A stretch of 64,000 nucleotides of DNA from Endozoicomonas euniceicola (GTDB lineage Bacteria > Pseudomonadota > Gammaproteobacteria > Pseudomonadales > Endozoicomonadaceae): assembly GCF_025562755.1 (NCBI RefSeq), contig NZ_CP103300.1, positions 4,403,001-4,467,000 on the forward strand, in the 5' to 3' direction. The notes beneath the pieces were generated by a model. It saw only the letters and a list, made by a program, of their open reading frames with translations, was not told where the DNA came from and ran no database searches. Made by a program: the position numbers and the translations under genes. Below are positions 9,732 to 19,063 of the stretch, piece after piece. The stretch's first letter is position 1. Every line of letters begins with the position of its first letter.

Positions 9732-10774
9732 GCTGCTATGTCCTTTCCTTTACCCCTATCCTGAGCCTCGCTCTCCAGCGAGGTCTCTGAATGTCTGGTT
9801 GTGTTGGTTTCTAAAAAACTCTGAAAATACTCCAGTATGCAGTTTTGTTGTGTTTCTGCAGATTCCAGGCTGTTGAATTGCTTCTTCAGCCCGGAACCTG
9901 ATGGCTTGGCCTGCAAATACCAGCCAACGTGTTTTCTCGCGATGCGCACGCCCTGATGTTCTCCGTAGAACTTATAAAGGGCGTTGAGGTGTCTGAGAAG
10001 GATTCGCTGCACTTCTTCCGCGGCAGGCTCTGGCAGTTTTTCACCCTGTTTCAGGTAGTGATTGATCTCCCTGAAAATCCAGGGCCGTCCCTGGGCTGCC
10101 CTGCCTACCATGACGGCATCTGCGCCGGTCCACTCAAACACTTGCTTCGCTTTTTCCGGCGTTGTTATGTCGCCATTGGCAATCACCGGGATATCCATAG
10201 CCTCACAAACGGTGCGGATAGTGTCGTACTCCGCCTCGCCTTTATACATACACTGTCGGGTTCTTCCATGTACGGAAAGCGCCTGTATGCCAGAATCCTG
10301 TGCCATTCGGGCAATATCCAGGGCATTTTTCTGCTCTGGACTCCAGCCGGTCCTGATTTTTAAGGTGACTGGAATATCGACTGCCGCTACCACCGACTGC
10401 AGTATCTGCCTGACCAGTTCCGGCTCTTTCATCAGAGCGGAGCCAGAGGCTTTATTGCATACTTTTTTGGCTGGACAGCCCATGTTGATGTCGATGATCT
10501 GCGCCCCCCGCTCCTGGTTGGCCCTGGCGGCTTCCGCCATCTGGGCGGGCTCGCTGCCGGCTATCTGCACGGAACGTGGTTCGTGTTCACCACTGTGGTC
10601 CATACGCAGCCTGGATTTTCTGGTATTCCAGAGCTTCGAGTTGCTGGTAACCATTTCGGATACCGCCATGCCTGCGCCCATCTCCAGACACAGCTGGCGG
10701 AATGGGCGATCCGTTACTCCTGCCATAGGTGCCAGAATAACGGGGTTCTCGATGGTGTACGGGCCAATCTTCAA
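9728..10774 (-). CDS. dusB: tRNA-dihydrouridine synthase B
   Basis: FMN-dependent enzyme reducing uridine to dihydrouridine in tRNA. About 348 residues from a TTG at 10774 (LKIGPYTIENPVILAPMAGVTDRPF), which aligns with the MRIG start of E. coli DusB. A TTG at 10777 is equally possible and GAGG lies 6-9 bases upstream. No ATG is available before residue 18 of this frame. NMGCPAKKVCNK contains the catalytic Cys, and GVTDRPFR and VMVGRAAQGRPW are family motifs. The C-terminus has a roughly 25-residue hydrophilic extension. The stop overlaps the fis start, and the unusual TTG start may limit translation. Confidence 0.95.
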   Translation of the reverse strand: MKIGPYTIENPVILAPMAGVTDRPFRQLCLEMGAGMAVSEMVTSNSKLWNTRKSRLRMDHSGEHEPRSVQIAGSEPAQMAEAARANQERGAQIIDINMGCPAKKVCNKASGSALMKEPELVRQILQSVVAAVDIPVTLKIRTGWSPEQKNALDIARMAQDSGIQALSVHGRTRQCMYKGEAEYDTIRTVCEAMDIPVIANGDITTPEKAKQVFEWTGADAVMVGRAAQGRPWIFREINHYLKQGEKLPEPAAEEVQRILLRHLNALYKFYGEHQGVRIARKHVGWYLQAKPSGSGLKKQFNSLESAETQQNCILEYFQSFLETNTTRHSETSLESEAQDRGKGKDIAA

Positions 10775-10804
10775 CAAAGGGATGCCTCTGACTACGAAAA
10801 ACAA

Positions 10805-11130
10805 CGAACAATCTTTCCATCATACTCTGTACAAAAAATGTACGAAAGTGGAGAAGTACGAAATTCCTCAGTCAGTCAGCCACTTCAGCTGCCTGACCAT
10901 GAGAATATGCATAAAAGTCATATTTCAAAGGCTAATTTAATCACTGTGGAGGCAACTAAAGATAAATACTCTTTCGCTTTGGCATTTATATAGTGACTTA
11001 TCTGGTGAAAACCTCAAGCCGTTGTCATTGAAATCTGACTAATTCTTGATCTAAATCAAGTACTTAATGGTCTAAGCGTTAAGTATCTACCAGTATTTAT
11101 CTGTTGGGTGCGCAGGTATTTTCCAGCTTT
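10805..11130. other. Noncoding region upstream of dusB-fis
   Basis: 326 bases between dusB and the DUF3426 gene, both on the minus strand. It is A/T-rich and contains a perfect FNR/Anr-type box at 11046-11059 (separate entry). An open frame on the plus strand crosses it but shows no family signal. Confidence 0.5.
11046..11059. promoter_or_regulatory. FNR/Anr-type operator
   Basis: TTGATCTAAATCAA matches the consensus TTGAT-N4-ATCAA at every defined position. It lies about 270 bases upstream of the dusB start and just past the end of the DUF3426 gene, so a long leader or an unseen transcript would be needed if it acts on dusB-fis. Function is inferred from sequence only. Confidence 0.55.
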
Positions 11131-11985
11131 TTACAGCGTTTTTCTCTTAAAGGTAAGGCGATAGTTCACTGCGTTCGGACCAGGGTCAAGCAGTTCAAGG
11201 CTTAGGCGAATCGCCTGATTGGCAGGCATTTCTCTGGTACCTGCCAGTTCTCCGCCCAGATACTCTTTCGGGCTGAAGGTTCGGCTGGCAACGGGCTGGT
11301 CGTGGAGGTTGGAAAACGTCAGTGACAGTTTTGGCCAGGGTTGGGGGTGGTCGGCTTTATTAATGATAACGGCGTCAACGATCATCATTTCGCTGATATC
11401 AGGATGAATGCGAACCAGCAGTTGGGAGCTCTGTATTTCGTTGATATCGACAACGGGTGGCAGGGTGCAGTTTACTGTTTTGCACAGCCATTGGTACCAG
11501 GGGCGAAGTGGCGGATCCAGAGACAGTTCATTTTTGTTGAACCATAGGTACTGAACAACGAGAGCCAGACAGGCAAAGAAGGCGGTGCTGCATTCAAACA
11601 TTCGCTTTCTGCCGGCTTTTGGTCGGCGTGGTCGTTTCTCCTGACGAATGTCTAGCTGCTCTTTATCCAGATTGTTGAGTAATGAGTTTAAGGGCTGGTT
11701 GTTACCGCTTTGACTGCTTTTGGCGGGCGAAACAAGAGTGGATGCTGTCATGGTTTTTTCAGACAGTTTCTGCTCTGGAGACAGCGGGGGTGAAGGTGCA
11801 GTGCCTGCCTGCTGTTGTTCTGACGGGCTTATGGTGGTTTCTGGTGAGTCGATGCCTGCGTTAAAGACATGAAGGCAGGAGCCGCAGCGAACAGAGCCGC
11901 CGGCGGCGCGCAGTTGAGCCTGTGTGACACGAAAGGTTGTCTGGCATTTGGGGCAGCGGGTTGTGTTAACCCTTGAGGGCGTCAT
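11131..11985 (-). CDS. Zinc-ribbon / DUF3426 membrane protein
   Basis: 284 residues. The N-terminal MJ0042-type zinc ribbon has CPKC (about residues 11-14) and CGSC (about 34-37). A variable linker follows, then one membrane segment at about 131-149 (FFACLALVVQYLWF), then a DUF3426 domain to the end (for example ANQAIRLSLELLDPGPNAVNY). The start is ATG at 11985. The gene lies between prmA and dusB as in Pseudomonas, where this conserved hypothetical holds the same position. The molecular role is not established. Confidence 0.85.
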   Translation of the reverse strand: MTPSRVNTTRCPKCQTTFRVTQAQLRAAGGSVRCGSCLHVFNAGIDSPETTISPSEQQQAGTAPSPPLSPEQKLSEKTMTASTLVSPAKSSQSGNNQPLNSLLNNLDKEQLDIRQEKRPRRPKAGRKRMFECSTAFFACLALVVQYLWFNKNELSLDPPLRPWYQWLCKTVNCTLPPVVDINEIQSSQLLVRIHPDISEMMIVDAVIINKADHPQPWPKLSLTFSNLHDQPVASRTFSPKEYLGGELAGTREMPANQAIRLSLELLDPGPNAVNYRLTFKRKTL

Positions 11986-12094
11986 TTAGCGTATCAATTC
12001 CAGAGTGATAAAACAGTTACTCATGGGATTAGAGCAAAGAGCCGTTGACGAGTCCAGTGCAGCGACGTGATGTGCTGCACTGGCAGTGGAGAGA

Positions 12095-12979
12095 TTAACG
12101 GCGGGTCCCAGTGACCAGAATCCAGTCATCATTGTGAACGACAGGTTCCAGATCAAACCATTCGGAGTAGGTCGTCACGATGCTGTCGGTCTGTTCAGAC
12201 AAAATGCCTGACAGGGCGATTTTGCCACCCGGCTTCAGGTACGCAGCCAGAGTAGGTGCCAGTTGCACGAGCGGACCAGCAAGAATGTTGGCGAGGACGA
12301 TATCGACGTTTTCCTGGGGTGCTTTTTCCGGCAGGAATACCTGTAATTTTTCCGGAGCAATGTTATTTCGCTCGGCATTGTCGATGGTGGCGGTCAGAGC
12401 CTGAGGGTCCAGGTCAACACCGGTTACGCGTTTAGCGCCCAGCAGCAGGGCGGCAATGGCGAGAATACCAGAGCCGCAGCCATAGTCGACAATGCTTTTC
12501 TCACACAGATCGCCCTGCTTTTCCAACCATTCAAGACATAACGCTGTGGTTGGATGAGTACCGGTTCCAAAAGCCAGGCCCGGGTCCAGCATCAGGTTAA
12601 CAGAATCGGGTTCTGGTACTTCTTTCCAACTGGGGCAAACCCAGAGGCGGGTACCAAACTGCATGGGGACAAAGTGGGTCATCCATTCGCGCTCCCAGTC
12701 CTTGTCTTCCACAATTTCAATTTTGTGGTTCGGGAATGGCTCGCGTTGATACTGTTCCTTCAGAATGCTGACCACTTCATCCATATCGGTGTGGGCGTCA
12801 AACAGGCCAATAACGACAGTGTGGTGCCAGAGCGGGGTACTGCCTGGTGCTGGCTCAAACAGGGGCTGGTCTTTTCCGTCTTGCAGGGTAACGGCGCTGG
12901 CTCCGGCTTCAAGCAGCAGATCTTCCAGTTCTGTGGCGTGATCAGAATTGGTATCAAGTTTGATTTGTATCCAGGGCAT
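12095..12979 (-). CDS. prmA: Ribosomal protein L11 methyltransferase
   Basis: 294 residues, family-typical. SAM-dependent trimethylation of ribosomal protein L11. The SAM-binding motif DYGCGSGILAIAALLLGA is near residue 165, and ANILAGPL corresponds to the (D/N)PP-like catalytic segment of PrmA. The GLAFGTGTHPTT loop before motif I is diagnostic. The start MPWIQIKLDTNSD agrees with other PrmA proteins. Confidence 0.97.
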   Translation of the reverse strand: MPWIQIKLDTNSDHATELEDLLLEAGASAVTLQDGKDQPLFEPAPGSTPLWHHTVVIGLFDAHTDMDEVVSILKEQYQREPFPNHKIEIVEDKDWEREWMTHFVPMQFGTRLWVCPSWKEVPEPDSVNLMLDPGLAFGTGTHPTTALCLEWLEKQGDLCEKSIVDYGCGSGILAIAALLLGAKRVTGVDLDPQALTATIDNAERNNIAPEKLQVFLPEKAPQENVDIVLANILAGPLVQLAPTLAAYLKPGGKIALSGILSEQTDSIVTTYSEWFDLEPVVHNDDWILVTGTRR

Positions 12980-13147
12980 GAGAAGAGAACTTGTAAAAAA
13001 GAGAAGAAAGGCAGAACAGAGATTCTGCGGAAAACGGGGGTAATTCTAGCAGGGTTGGCTTAAGGTCTGCACGAAAGACTTATACCCAGAGCGAACCCAT
13101 CATTGAATCTCTGCGTGAATAAGTCTTTCGTACTCAGAACTGGCGAA

Positions 13148-14491
13148 TCAGTCGTCTGCCAGTTTCTTTTCCAGATAGTGGATATTAACACCACCTTTCT
13201 GGAAATTGTTGTCGCGTACCAGTACCTGATGCAGCGGGATGTTGGTTCGGATACCTTCAATCACGGCTTCGTCGAGTGCATTCTGCATCCTTTTCAGGGC
13301 GGTCGCGCGATCCGGTCCAAAGGTGATCAGTTTGGCAATCAGCGAATCGTAATAAGGTGGTACGGTATAGCCGTTATACAGGTGAGAGTCCACGCGAACA
13401 CCATTGCCGCCAGGTGCGTGAAACTGGGTTACTGTGCCGGGAGAGGGCATGAAGGTGGTCGGGTCCTCTGCGTTAATCCGGCATTCGAAGGCATGGCCTT
13501 GCAACACAATGTCGTCCTGGGTAACGCTCAGGGGATGTCCGCTGGCGATGCGGAGTTGTTCTTTGACAATATCGACACCAGAGATCAACTCGGTGACGGG
13601 ATGCTCAACCTGAACACGGGTATTCATTTCAATGAAATAAAAGTGACCGTCTTCATAGAGGAATTCAAACGTCCCCGCACCCTTGTAGCCGATTTCAATA
13701 CAGGCGCGGGTGCAGGCAGCTGCAACCGTTGCCCGGGCATCTTCGTCGATGTAGGGAGCGGGCGCTTCTTCGATCACTTTCTGATGGCGACGCTGCAGTG
13801 AACAGTCGCGGTCCCCCAGGTGGATTGCGCCACCCTGACCGTCAGCCAGCACCTGGAACTCAACGTGGCGAGGGTTCTGCAGGAATTTTTCCAGATAAAC
13901 CGTATCGTTATTGAAAGCCGCCTTGGCTTCTGATTTGGTCAGGCTGATGCCGTTCAGCAGTTCGGATTCTTCATTAACCACACGCATGCCGCGACCACCG
14001 CCGCCACCGGACGCTTTGATAATAACGGGATAACCAATGCGACGGGCGATGGCAAGGGTGCGGTCGGTGTCGCTGGTCAGAGGACCATCGGAACCGGGAA
14101 CCGTGGGTACGCCCGCCTGTTTCATGGCGGCGATAGCGGAAACCTTGTCCCCCATCAGGCGAATAACATCAGCGGATGGACCGATAAATGTGAAACCGCT
14201 GCGTTCCACCTGTTCGGCAAAATCAGCGTTTTCAGACAAGAAGCCATAACCCGGGTGAATAGCGGTGGCGTCCGTCACTTCGGCAGCGCTGATGATCGCC
14301 GGAATGTTCAGGTAGCTTTCGACCGGGCTGTTCGGGCCGATGCACACTGACTCGTCAGCCAGATGAACATGCATCAGGTCTTCATCGGCTTTGGAGTGGA
14401 CTGCAACGGTTTTGACACCCAGCTCTTTGCAGGCTCGCAGCACCCTCAGGGCGATTTCACCCCGGTTGGCAATAACGATTTTATCCAGCAT
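13148..14491 (-). CDS. accC: Acetyl-CoA carboxylase, biotin carboxylase subunit
   Basis: 447 residues from the ATG at 14491 (MLDKIVIANRGEIALRVLRA). A longer frame extends upstream into accB but is not conserved. It carboxylates biotin on AccB using ATP and bicarbonate, the first step of fatty-acid synthesis. ATP-grasp motifs include KASGGGGGRGMRVV and the biotin-carboxylase signature region EMNTRVQVEHPVTE. It follows accB by ten bases, the standard accBC operon. Confidence 0.97.
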   Translation of the reverse strand: MLDKIVIANRGEIALRVLRACKELGVKTVAVHSKADEDLMHVHLADESVCIGPNSPVESYLNIPAIISAAEVTDATAIHPGYGFLSENADFAEQVERSGFTFIGPSADVIRLMGDKVSAIAAMKQAGVPTVPGSDGPLTSDTDRTLAIARRIGYPVIIKASGGGGGRGMRVVNEESELLNGISLTKSEAKAAFNNDTVYLEKFLQNPRHVEFQVLADGQGGAIHLGDRDCSLQRRHQKVIEEAPAPYIDEDARATVAAACTRACIEIGYKGAGTFEFLYEDGHFYFIEMNTRVQVEHPVTELISGVDIVKEQLRIASGHPLSVTQDDIVLQGHAFECRINAEDPTTFMPSPGTVTQFHAPGGNGVRVDSHLYNGYTVPPYYDSLIAKLITFGPDRATALKRMQNALDEAVIEGIRTNIPLHQVLVRDNNFQKGGVNIHYLEKKLADD

Positions 14492-14501
14492 GGCATTACT
14501 C

Positions 14502-14963
14502 TCAGGAAATCGTGAATAATGGCTGGTCGTATTCAACGGCCTGGCCGTTTTCAACCAGAATGGCTTCAATGGTACCGGACTTGTCGGCTTTGATCTGGTT
14601 CATCATCTTCATAGCTTCGACGATGCACAGTACGTCGCCTTCCTTGACCTGCTGACCCACTTCCGCAAAGGCTGGAGAGCTGGGGGAAGGAGCTGTGTAG
14701 AAAGTGCCTACCATGGGGGATGTCACCTGGTGGCCGTTTGGCTGAGGCGCTACCGGGGCGGCGGTTTCAGCCACAGGCGCTGCGGCGGCGGGTGCTGGTG
14801 CCGCAGCAGCTACCGGGGCGGGCTGGGCAATATAGTTGGCAACCGGAGCATTCTGGGAGTAGCGGCTGATGCGGACGGACTCTTCCCCTTCATGAATTTC
14901 CAGCTCATCAATTCCGGATTCTTCCAGCAGCTCAATGAGCTTTTTTACTTTTCTGATATCCAT
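14502..14963 (-). CDS. accB: Biotin carboxyl carrier protein of acetyl-CoA carboxylase
   Basis: 153 residues. The N-terminal domain (MDIRKVKKLIELLEESGIDE) is followed by a flexible Ala/Pro linker at about 45-75 and a C-terminal biotinyl domain with EAMKMMNQI, whose first Lys is the biotinylation site. It is transcribed ahead of accC. The length matches E. coli AccB (156). Confidence 0.97.
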   Translation of the reverse strand: MDIRKVKKLIELLEESGIDELEIHEGEESVRISRYSQNAPVANYIAQPAPVAAAAPAPAAAAPVAETAAPVAPQPNGHQVTSPMVGTFYTAPSPSSPAFAEVGQQVKEGDVLCIVEAMKMMNQIKADKSGTIEAILVENGQAVEYDQPLFTIS

Positions 14964-15070
14964 GGTTTAATCTCAAATTCTGTTTGACAGCCTGTGTCAA
15001 GGGTTGAAAGGGGTACGAGTTGGACGGGATAGGCCCGGTCGATAGCTCGAATTCTTTGTTCTTGTTGGTC

Positions 15071-15514
15071 TTACTGTCGGGTTATTTGTTCAAGAGCGTA
15101 GCTCAGGGCCAGCTCATAACCTTTGGGCCCCAGTCCGGCAATAACGCCCTCGGCGATATCGCTGAAATAGGAATGATGTCGGAAAGGTTCACGGCGGTGG
15201 ATATTAGAGAGATGCACTTCAATAAAGGGGATGGATACACCCAGGATTGCATCTCGAATAGCAACACTTGTATGGGTATAGGCAGCCGGGTTGATGATAA
15301 TAAAATCAACACCTTTTTCACCGGCCTGGTGAATACGCTCAATCAGCTCGTGCTCGGCGTTACTCTGAAAGGTTTCCAGCTGATGCCCCTGGCTATCTGC
15401 CAGTGTGACCAGGTTCTGGTTAATCTGTTGCAAAGTCGTTGCGCCATAAACCCCCGGTTCGCGTTTTCCAAGCAGGTTCAGGTTTGGGCCGTTGAGTACA
15501 AGTATGCTTGCCAT
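15071..15514 (-). CDS. aroQ: Type II 3-dehydroquinate dehydratase
   Basis: 147 residues. It converts 3-dehydroquinate to 3-dehydroshikimate (shikimate pathway). Type II hallmarks are ILVLNGPNLNLLGKREPGVYG at the N-terminus with the active-site Tyr/Arg loop, INPAAYTHTSVAIRDAI, and EVHLSNIHRREPFR. It sits upstream of accB as in Pseudomonas and is about 110 bases from it. Confidence 0.96.
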   Translation of the reverse strand: MASILVLNGPNLNLLGKREPGVYGATTLQQINQNLVTLADSQGHQLETFQSNAEHELIERIHQAGEKGVDFIIINPAAYTHTSVAIRDAILGVSIPFIEVHLSNIHRREPFRHHSYFSDIAEGVIAGLGPKGYELALSYALEQITRQ

Positions 15515-15663
15515 GTATTCCTCTCACAATCGCATTGCATTGCATTGTGCCGCAATGTTAGAAAATCGTCCAGTTCGCGCTTGTTACGGTGCGTTAATGA
15601 CAGTTACGAAGCATTTCAGCTAATTTATTGCATGAATTTCACTCAGTTATCTGTTTTAACCTG

Positions 15664-17568
15664 CTATTGGTCTGATAGCAGTTTCTTTAGCTTGCTGGCC
15701 AGAGCCGGTGCCTGTATTTCCCCGAGTGTCCTGATATGACTTATTTCCTGACCTGAAGGATCAAAGAACAGCAGAGCCGGAGGGCCAAATAGCTGGTAGT
15801 TGTTCAGCCAGGTCTGGTGGTGCTCTGTATTATCGGTGATATCCAGTTTGAGCAGTTGCAGTTGTTCAAGCAGCGGGCGAACGTCTGGGTCAGGAAAAAC
15901 AGTACGCTCCATCACTTTGCAGGACAGGCACCAGTCGGCATACACATCTACCATAACGGGCAGTTCCTGAAGGGTTGCTTGCTGTAGTAATTCGTTAAGC
16001 TCTGTAACTGAATGGGTTTTGGTAAAAACTAAACGGCTATTCGCAGGGGTGGTTGTAGAGGCGGGGTCTGTTGAAACGGTTGCTGCAAGTGGTTGTAAAG
16101 GGTCTGTGTTGCCCCTGGCGGCTCCCACTATAAGACAGCCGCCATAAACCAGAAAGATAATCCCCAGGGCCTGACTGGCTATTGCCCAGTTTTTTTTCGG
16201 TTGCAGGTTCATGGCTCCGAGTCTGACGCCGCACCCTGTAAACAGGCTTCCCCAGAGTAATAGAGTAACGGGGCCGGGGATAACCCGCTCCAGCATCCAG
16301 ATCGCAACCGCCAGAAGCAGAAAACCGAAGAATATTTTAACGGAATCCATCCATTGTCCGGCTTTGGGCAGCAGGTGGCGCCCACCAATACCAATTAGCA
16401 ACAATGGCAGCCCCATGCCCAACCCAAGGGCAAACAGGGATAACCCGCCCAGCAGGGCATCGCCGGTTGTTCCTATGTAGATCAGGGCTCCGGCCAGTGG
16501 CGCGGACACGCAGGGTGATACCACCAGAGCTGAGAGAACCCCCATCATCATTGCTCCGGACAGTTTGCCCTGGGACTGGTCAGAGTTACCCAGTTTATTG
16601 CGCAGTTTTTCCGGCAGCTGTAATTCATAGAGCCCAAACATGCTCAGAGCCAGCAGGACGAACAGCGCAGCAAAAGGGCCAAGCAGCCATGGGGATTGCA
16701 GTTTTGCCTGAAGGTTGAGGCTGGCACCAAAGAGCCCCATTAGCGTTCCGGCTACGGCAAACGTCAGTGACATACTCAGGATGTAAGTCAGAGTCAGACT
16801 GATGATCTTTGGGCGGGAAGCCGTTGAGTTGCCCACCAGAATGCTCGATAGAATAGGCACCATTGGCAGTACGCAGGGGGTGAATGTGAGGCCAATGCCT
16901 GCCAGCAGAAATAGCAGCAGTGAAGCGATAAAACCTTTTTCTGAAATGGTGGATTCATAGCTATTCATGTAGCTGTTTGAATCGTCATTTGAATCGCTGT
17001 CAGAAATGTCAGCAGACGTTAAATCCGATGTGCTAATGGTGCTGACTGGAACCAATGAACCGTCAGAGGTAGCCAGCGCCAGGGTTTGTGTGTGGGGGGG
17101 ATAACAGAGACCCGCTTCAGCACAGCCCTGAAAGCGTACGTCAATTTCCGGTATTTCCTGAGAGCTGCTGACAGGCAGTTGTATGGTTATAGTCTGGTCA
17201 AAGACTTCCAGTACTTCTCCAAAGTTTTCATCAAACTTTTCTTTACCTGATGGCCAGGCTGGTTCTCCCAGTATTGTTTCAGAGTGCCGGGCAATGAAAC
17301 TGAACCGCTTTTTATAAAGGTAATGGCCGGGAGTGACCGTGAAATGAATCAATGCCTGATTGTCACGGATTTCACCGGACAATTGAAAAGCTTCCTCGAC
17401 AGGGATAAAGGCTTGTTGTCCTGCTTGTTGCCTTGATAGCGGCGAGCTGATTAACCCCTGTAACCCTTCAGCACGAGCAAGGTGGTTAAATAAAAACAGG
17501 CTCAGGAACAGAAATATTCCTGCGGCAGTACTGATTTTGATGATGGTTGTGGATGATTGTCCGGACAT
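15664..17568 (-). CDS. dsbD: Thiol:disulfide interchange protein DsbD
   Basis: 634 residues. It moves reducing equivalents from cytoplasmic thioredoxin to periplasmic partners such as DsbC. A signal/anchor is followed by the periplasmic alpha domain with the Cys pair in GCAEAGLCYPPHT. A multi-spanning membrane domain has its two Cys in LTFTPCVLPMVP and VVSPCVSAPLAG. The C-terminal thioredoxin-like gamma domain carries DWCLSCK. All six redox cysteines are present. It neighbours aroQ as in Pseudomonas. Confidence 0.96.
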   Translation of the reverse strand: MSGQSSTTIIKISTAAGIFLFLSLFLFNHLARAEGLQGLISSPLSRQQAGQQAFIPVEEAFQLSGEIRDNQALIHFTVTPGHYLYKKRFSFIARHSETILGEPAWPSGKEKFDENFGEVLEVFDQTITIQLPVSSSQEIPEIDVRFQGCAEAGLCYPPHTQTLALATSDGSLVPVSTISTSDLTSADISDSDSNDDSNSYMNSYESTISEKGFIASLLLFLLAGIGLTFTPCVLPMVPILSSILVGNSTASRPKIISLTLTYILSMSLTFAVAGTLMGLFGASLNLQAKLQSPWLLGPFAALFVLLALSMFGLYELQLPEKLRNKLGNSDQSQGKLSGAMMMGVLSALVVSPCVSAPLAGALIYIGTTGDALLGGLSLFALGLGMGLPLLLIGIGGRHLLPKAGQWMDSVKIFFGFLLLAVAIWMLERVIPGPVTLLLWGSLFTGCGVRLGAMNLQPKKNWAIASQALGIIFLVYGGCLIVGAARGNTDPLQPLAATVSTDPASTTTPANSRLVFTKTHSVTELNELLQQATLQELPVMVDVYADWCLSCKVMERTVFPDPDVRPLLEQLQLLKLDITDNTEHHQTWLNNYQLFGPPALLFFDPSGQEISHIRTLGEIQAPALASKLKKLLSDQ

Positions 17569-17691
17569 TCTGTATGGCTTTTTTGGTTCTGGTATTGGTT
17601 GTGGTGTCCCTGATTGTGGAAGTTAATATCCGGCTTGCAAGTTAGACTGCAAACCGGATTACATCAACCTTATACATCAATTTAGTCTTTC

Positions 17692-18219
17692 TTAGTCTTT
17701 ATAGTTGGCAGCAGACTGCCTGATGACCTCAAAGGCAGCGTCACGACCTTTCCAGCCGTCAATTTTAACCCACTTCCCAGGTTCCAGATCTTTGTAATTT
17801 TCGAAGAAATGCTCGATTTGCTGTATCAGCAGGGGAGGCAGATCAGTGTATTCCTGCACATCCTGATAAATTGGGGTCAGCTTGTCGTGTGGGACGGCAA
17901 TCAGCTTTTCATCCTGACCGCTTTCATCCGACATATTCAGCATACCTACTGCACGACAGCGAATTACAGAACCCGGAACCACCGGATAAGGTGTTACGAC
18001 CAGAACATCCAGCGGGTCGCCATCGTCAGCCAGAGTTTGTGGAATATAGCCATAATTGGCCGGATAGAACATCGGGGTAGCCATAAAGCGGTCTACCATG
18101 AGGGCATCAATATCCTTGTTAATTTCGTACTTGATGGGTGACGCGTTGGCCGGAATTTCAATGGCAACGTAAATGTCTTCTGGGAGGCTTTTGCCTGCTG
18201 GAATGTTTGCGTAACTCAT
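17692..18219 (-). CDS. ppa: Inorganic pyrophosphatase (family I)
   Basis: 175 residues, the same as E. coli Ppa. It hydrolyses pyrophosphate to drive biosynthesis. Visible family features are KYEINKD near residue 30, YGYIPQT, and DGDPLDVLV containing the metal-binding aspartates. The start is ATG at 18219 (MSYANIPAGK). Confidence 0.97.
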   Translation of the reverse strand: MSYANIPAGKSLPEDIYVAIEIPANASPIKYEINKDIDALMVDRFMATPMFYPANYGYIPQTLADDGDPLDVLVVTPYPVVPGSVIRCRAVGMLNMSDESGQDEKLIAVPHDKLTPIYQDVQEYTDLPPLLIQQIEHFFENYKDLEPGKWVKIDGWKGRDAAFEVIRQSAANYKD

Positions 18220-18295
18220 ATTTTAAATCTTTTTCAGGCTTTTCAGGGCTAGTTAAAAACCGACATTATAATGCGCATTTGCGCAATAGTCTTCG

Positions 18296-19063
18296 TTATT
18301 CCATCCATTGCAGCAGATAGCGGCTGACAAGTGCTAACAAGAGGTTGAAACCATTGGCCAGTAATATCAGCACTACGATGCCCGACATCATGTATTCGGC
18401 CAGGGCCAGATTTCCAGCATTCATAAGGTAAAAGCCCACTCCGGAGGATGACCCCAGCATTTCTGCAGCCGTTAACAGAATGATGCCAATGGTGGTGGAC
18501 AGGCGAATGCCCGTCAGAATATTGGGTAGCGCGGCTGGCAGCAGTATATGGCGAATTGTCTGGTAACGGGATAGCTGCAATGATTTACCCAGCTCTATCC
18601 ACTTGTATTCAACATGATCCAGTGAGTTCCAGGTGTAAATAGCAGTGGGCAGGGCTACCCCCAGCGCAATCATGGCAAGGCGACTGCTTTCGCCAGTTCC
18701 CAGCCACATAACCAATAGAGGCAGCAAGGCAATTTTAGGCACTGCAAACAGGCTGGAAATCCAGGGAGAGAGTACTGAGCGGGTGATTGTAGAGAGATGT
18801 ATTGCCAGGCCAGCCAGTAGTCCAAAAATAATACCGAAGGAGGCACTGGTCAGAAGACGAATAATGGAGGCCTGTATATGTTGCAGAAGTTCACCATGCA
18901 AAATTTCTTCAAACAGTGTTGTGCCAATGGTAAGAGGGGAAGGTAAAAAGGTGGTATTAATGAGGCTGGTGTCGCAGCCAGTCTGCCAGAGCAGGATAAT
19001 GGCTGCTGTGGCAACCAGACACAGTAGTGATGAATGACCATGTGCTTTTGTTGGTGAATTCAT
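18296..19063 (-). CDS. ABC transporter permease (SsuC/TauC-type)
   Basis: 255 residues with about six hydrophobic segments and the BPD-type cytoplasmic loop (ELGKSLQLSRYQTIRHILLPAALPNILTGIRLS, where the EAA-like loop contacts the ATPase). It belongs to the permease group that imports sulfonates, nitrate, bicarbonate or thiamine precursors. The ATG overlaps the stop of the ATPase gene (19060-19063). Substrate cannot be read from the sequence. Confidence 0.9.
   Translation of the reverse strand: MNSPTKAHGHSSLLCLVATAAIILLWQTGCDTSLINTTFLPSPLTIGTTLFEEILHGELLQHIQASIIRLLTSASFGIIFGLLAGLAIHLSTITRSVLSPWISSLFAVPKIALLPLLVMWLGTGESSRLAMIALGVALPTAIYTWNSLDHVEYKWIELGKSLQLSRYQTIRHILLPAALPNILTGIRLSTTIGIILLTAAEMLGSSSGVGFYLMNAGNLALAEYMMSGIVVLILLANGFNLLLALVSRYLLQWME

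Noticed and set aside
10583..10993. Plus-strand frames running from dusB into the upstream gap
   Set aside because: They overlap dusB antisense and have no recognisable domain.
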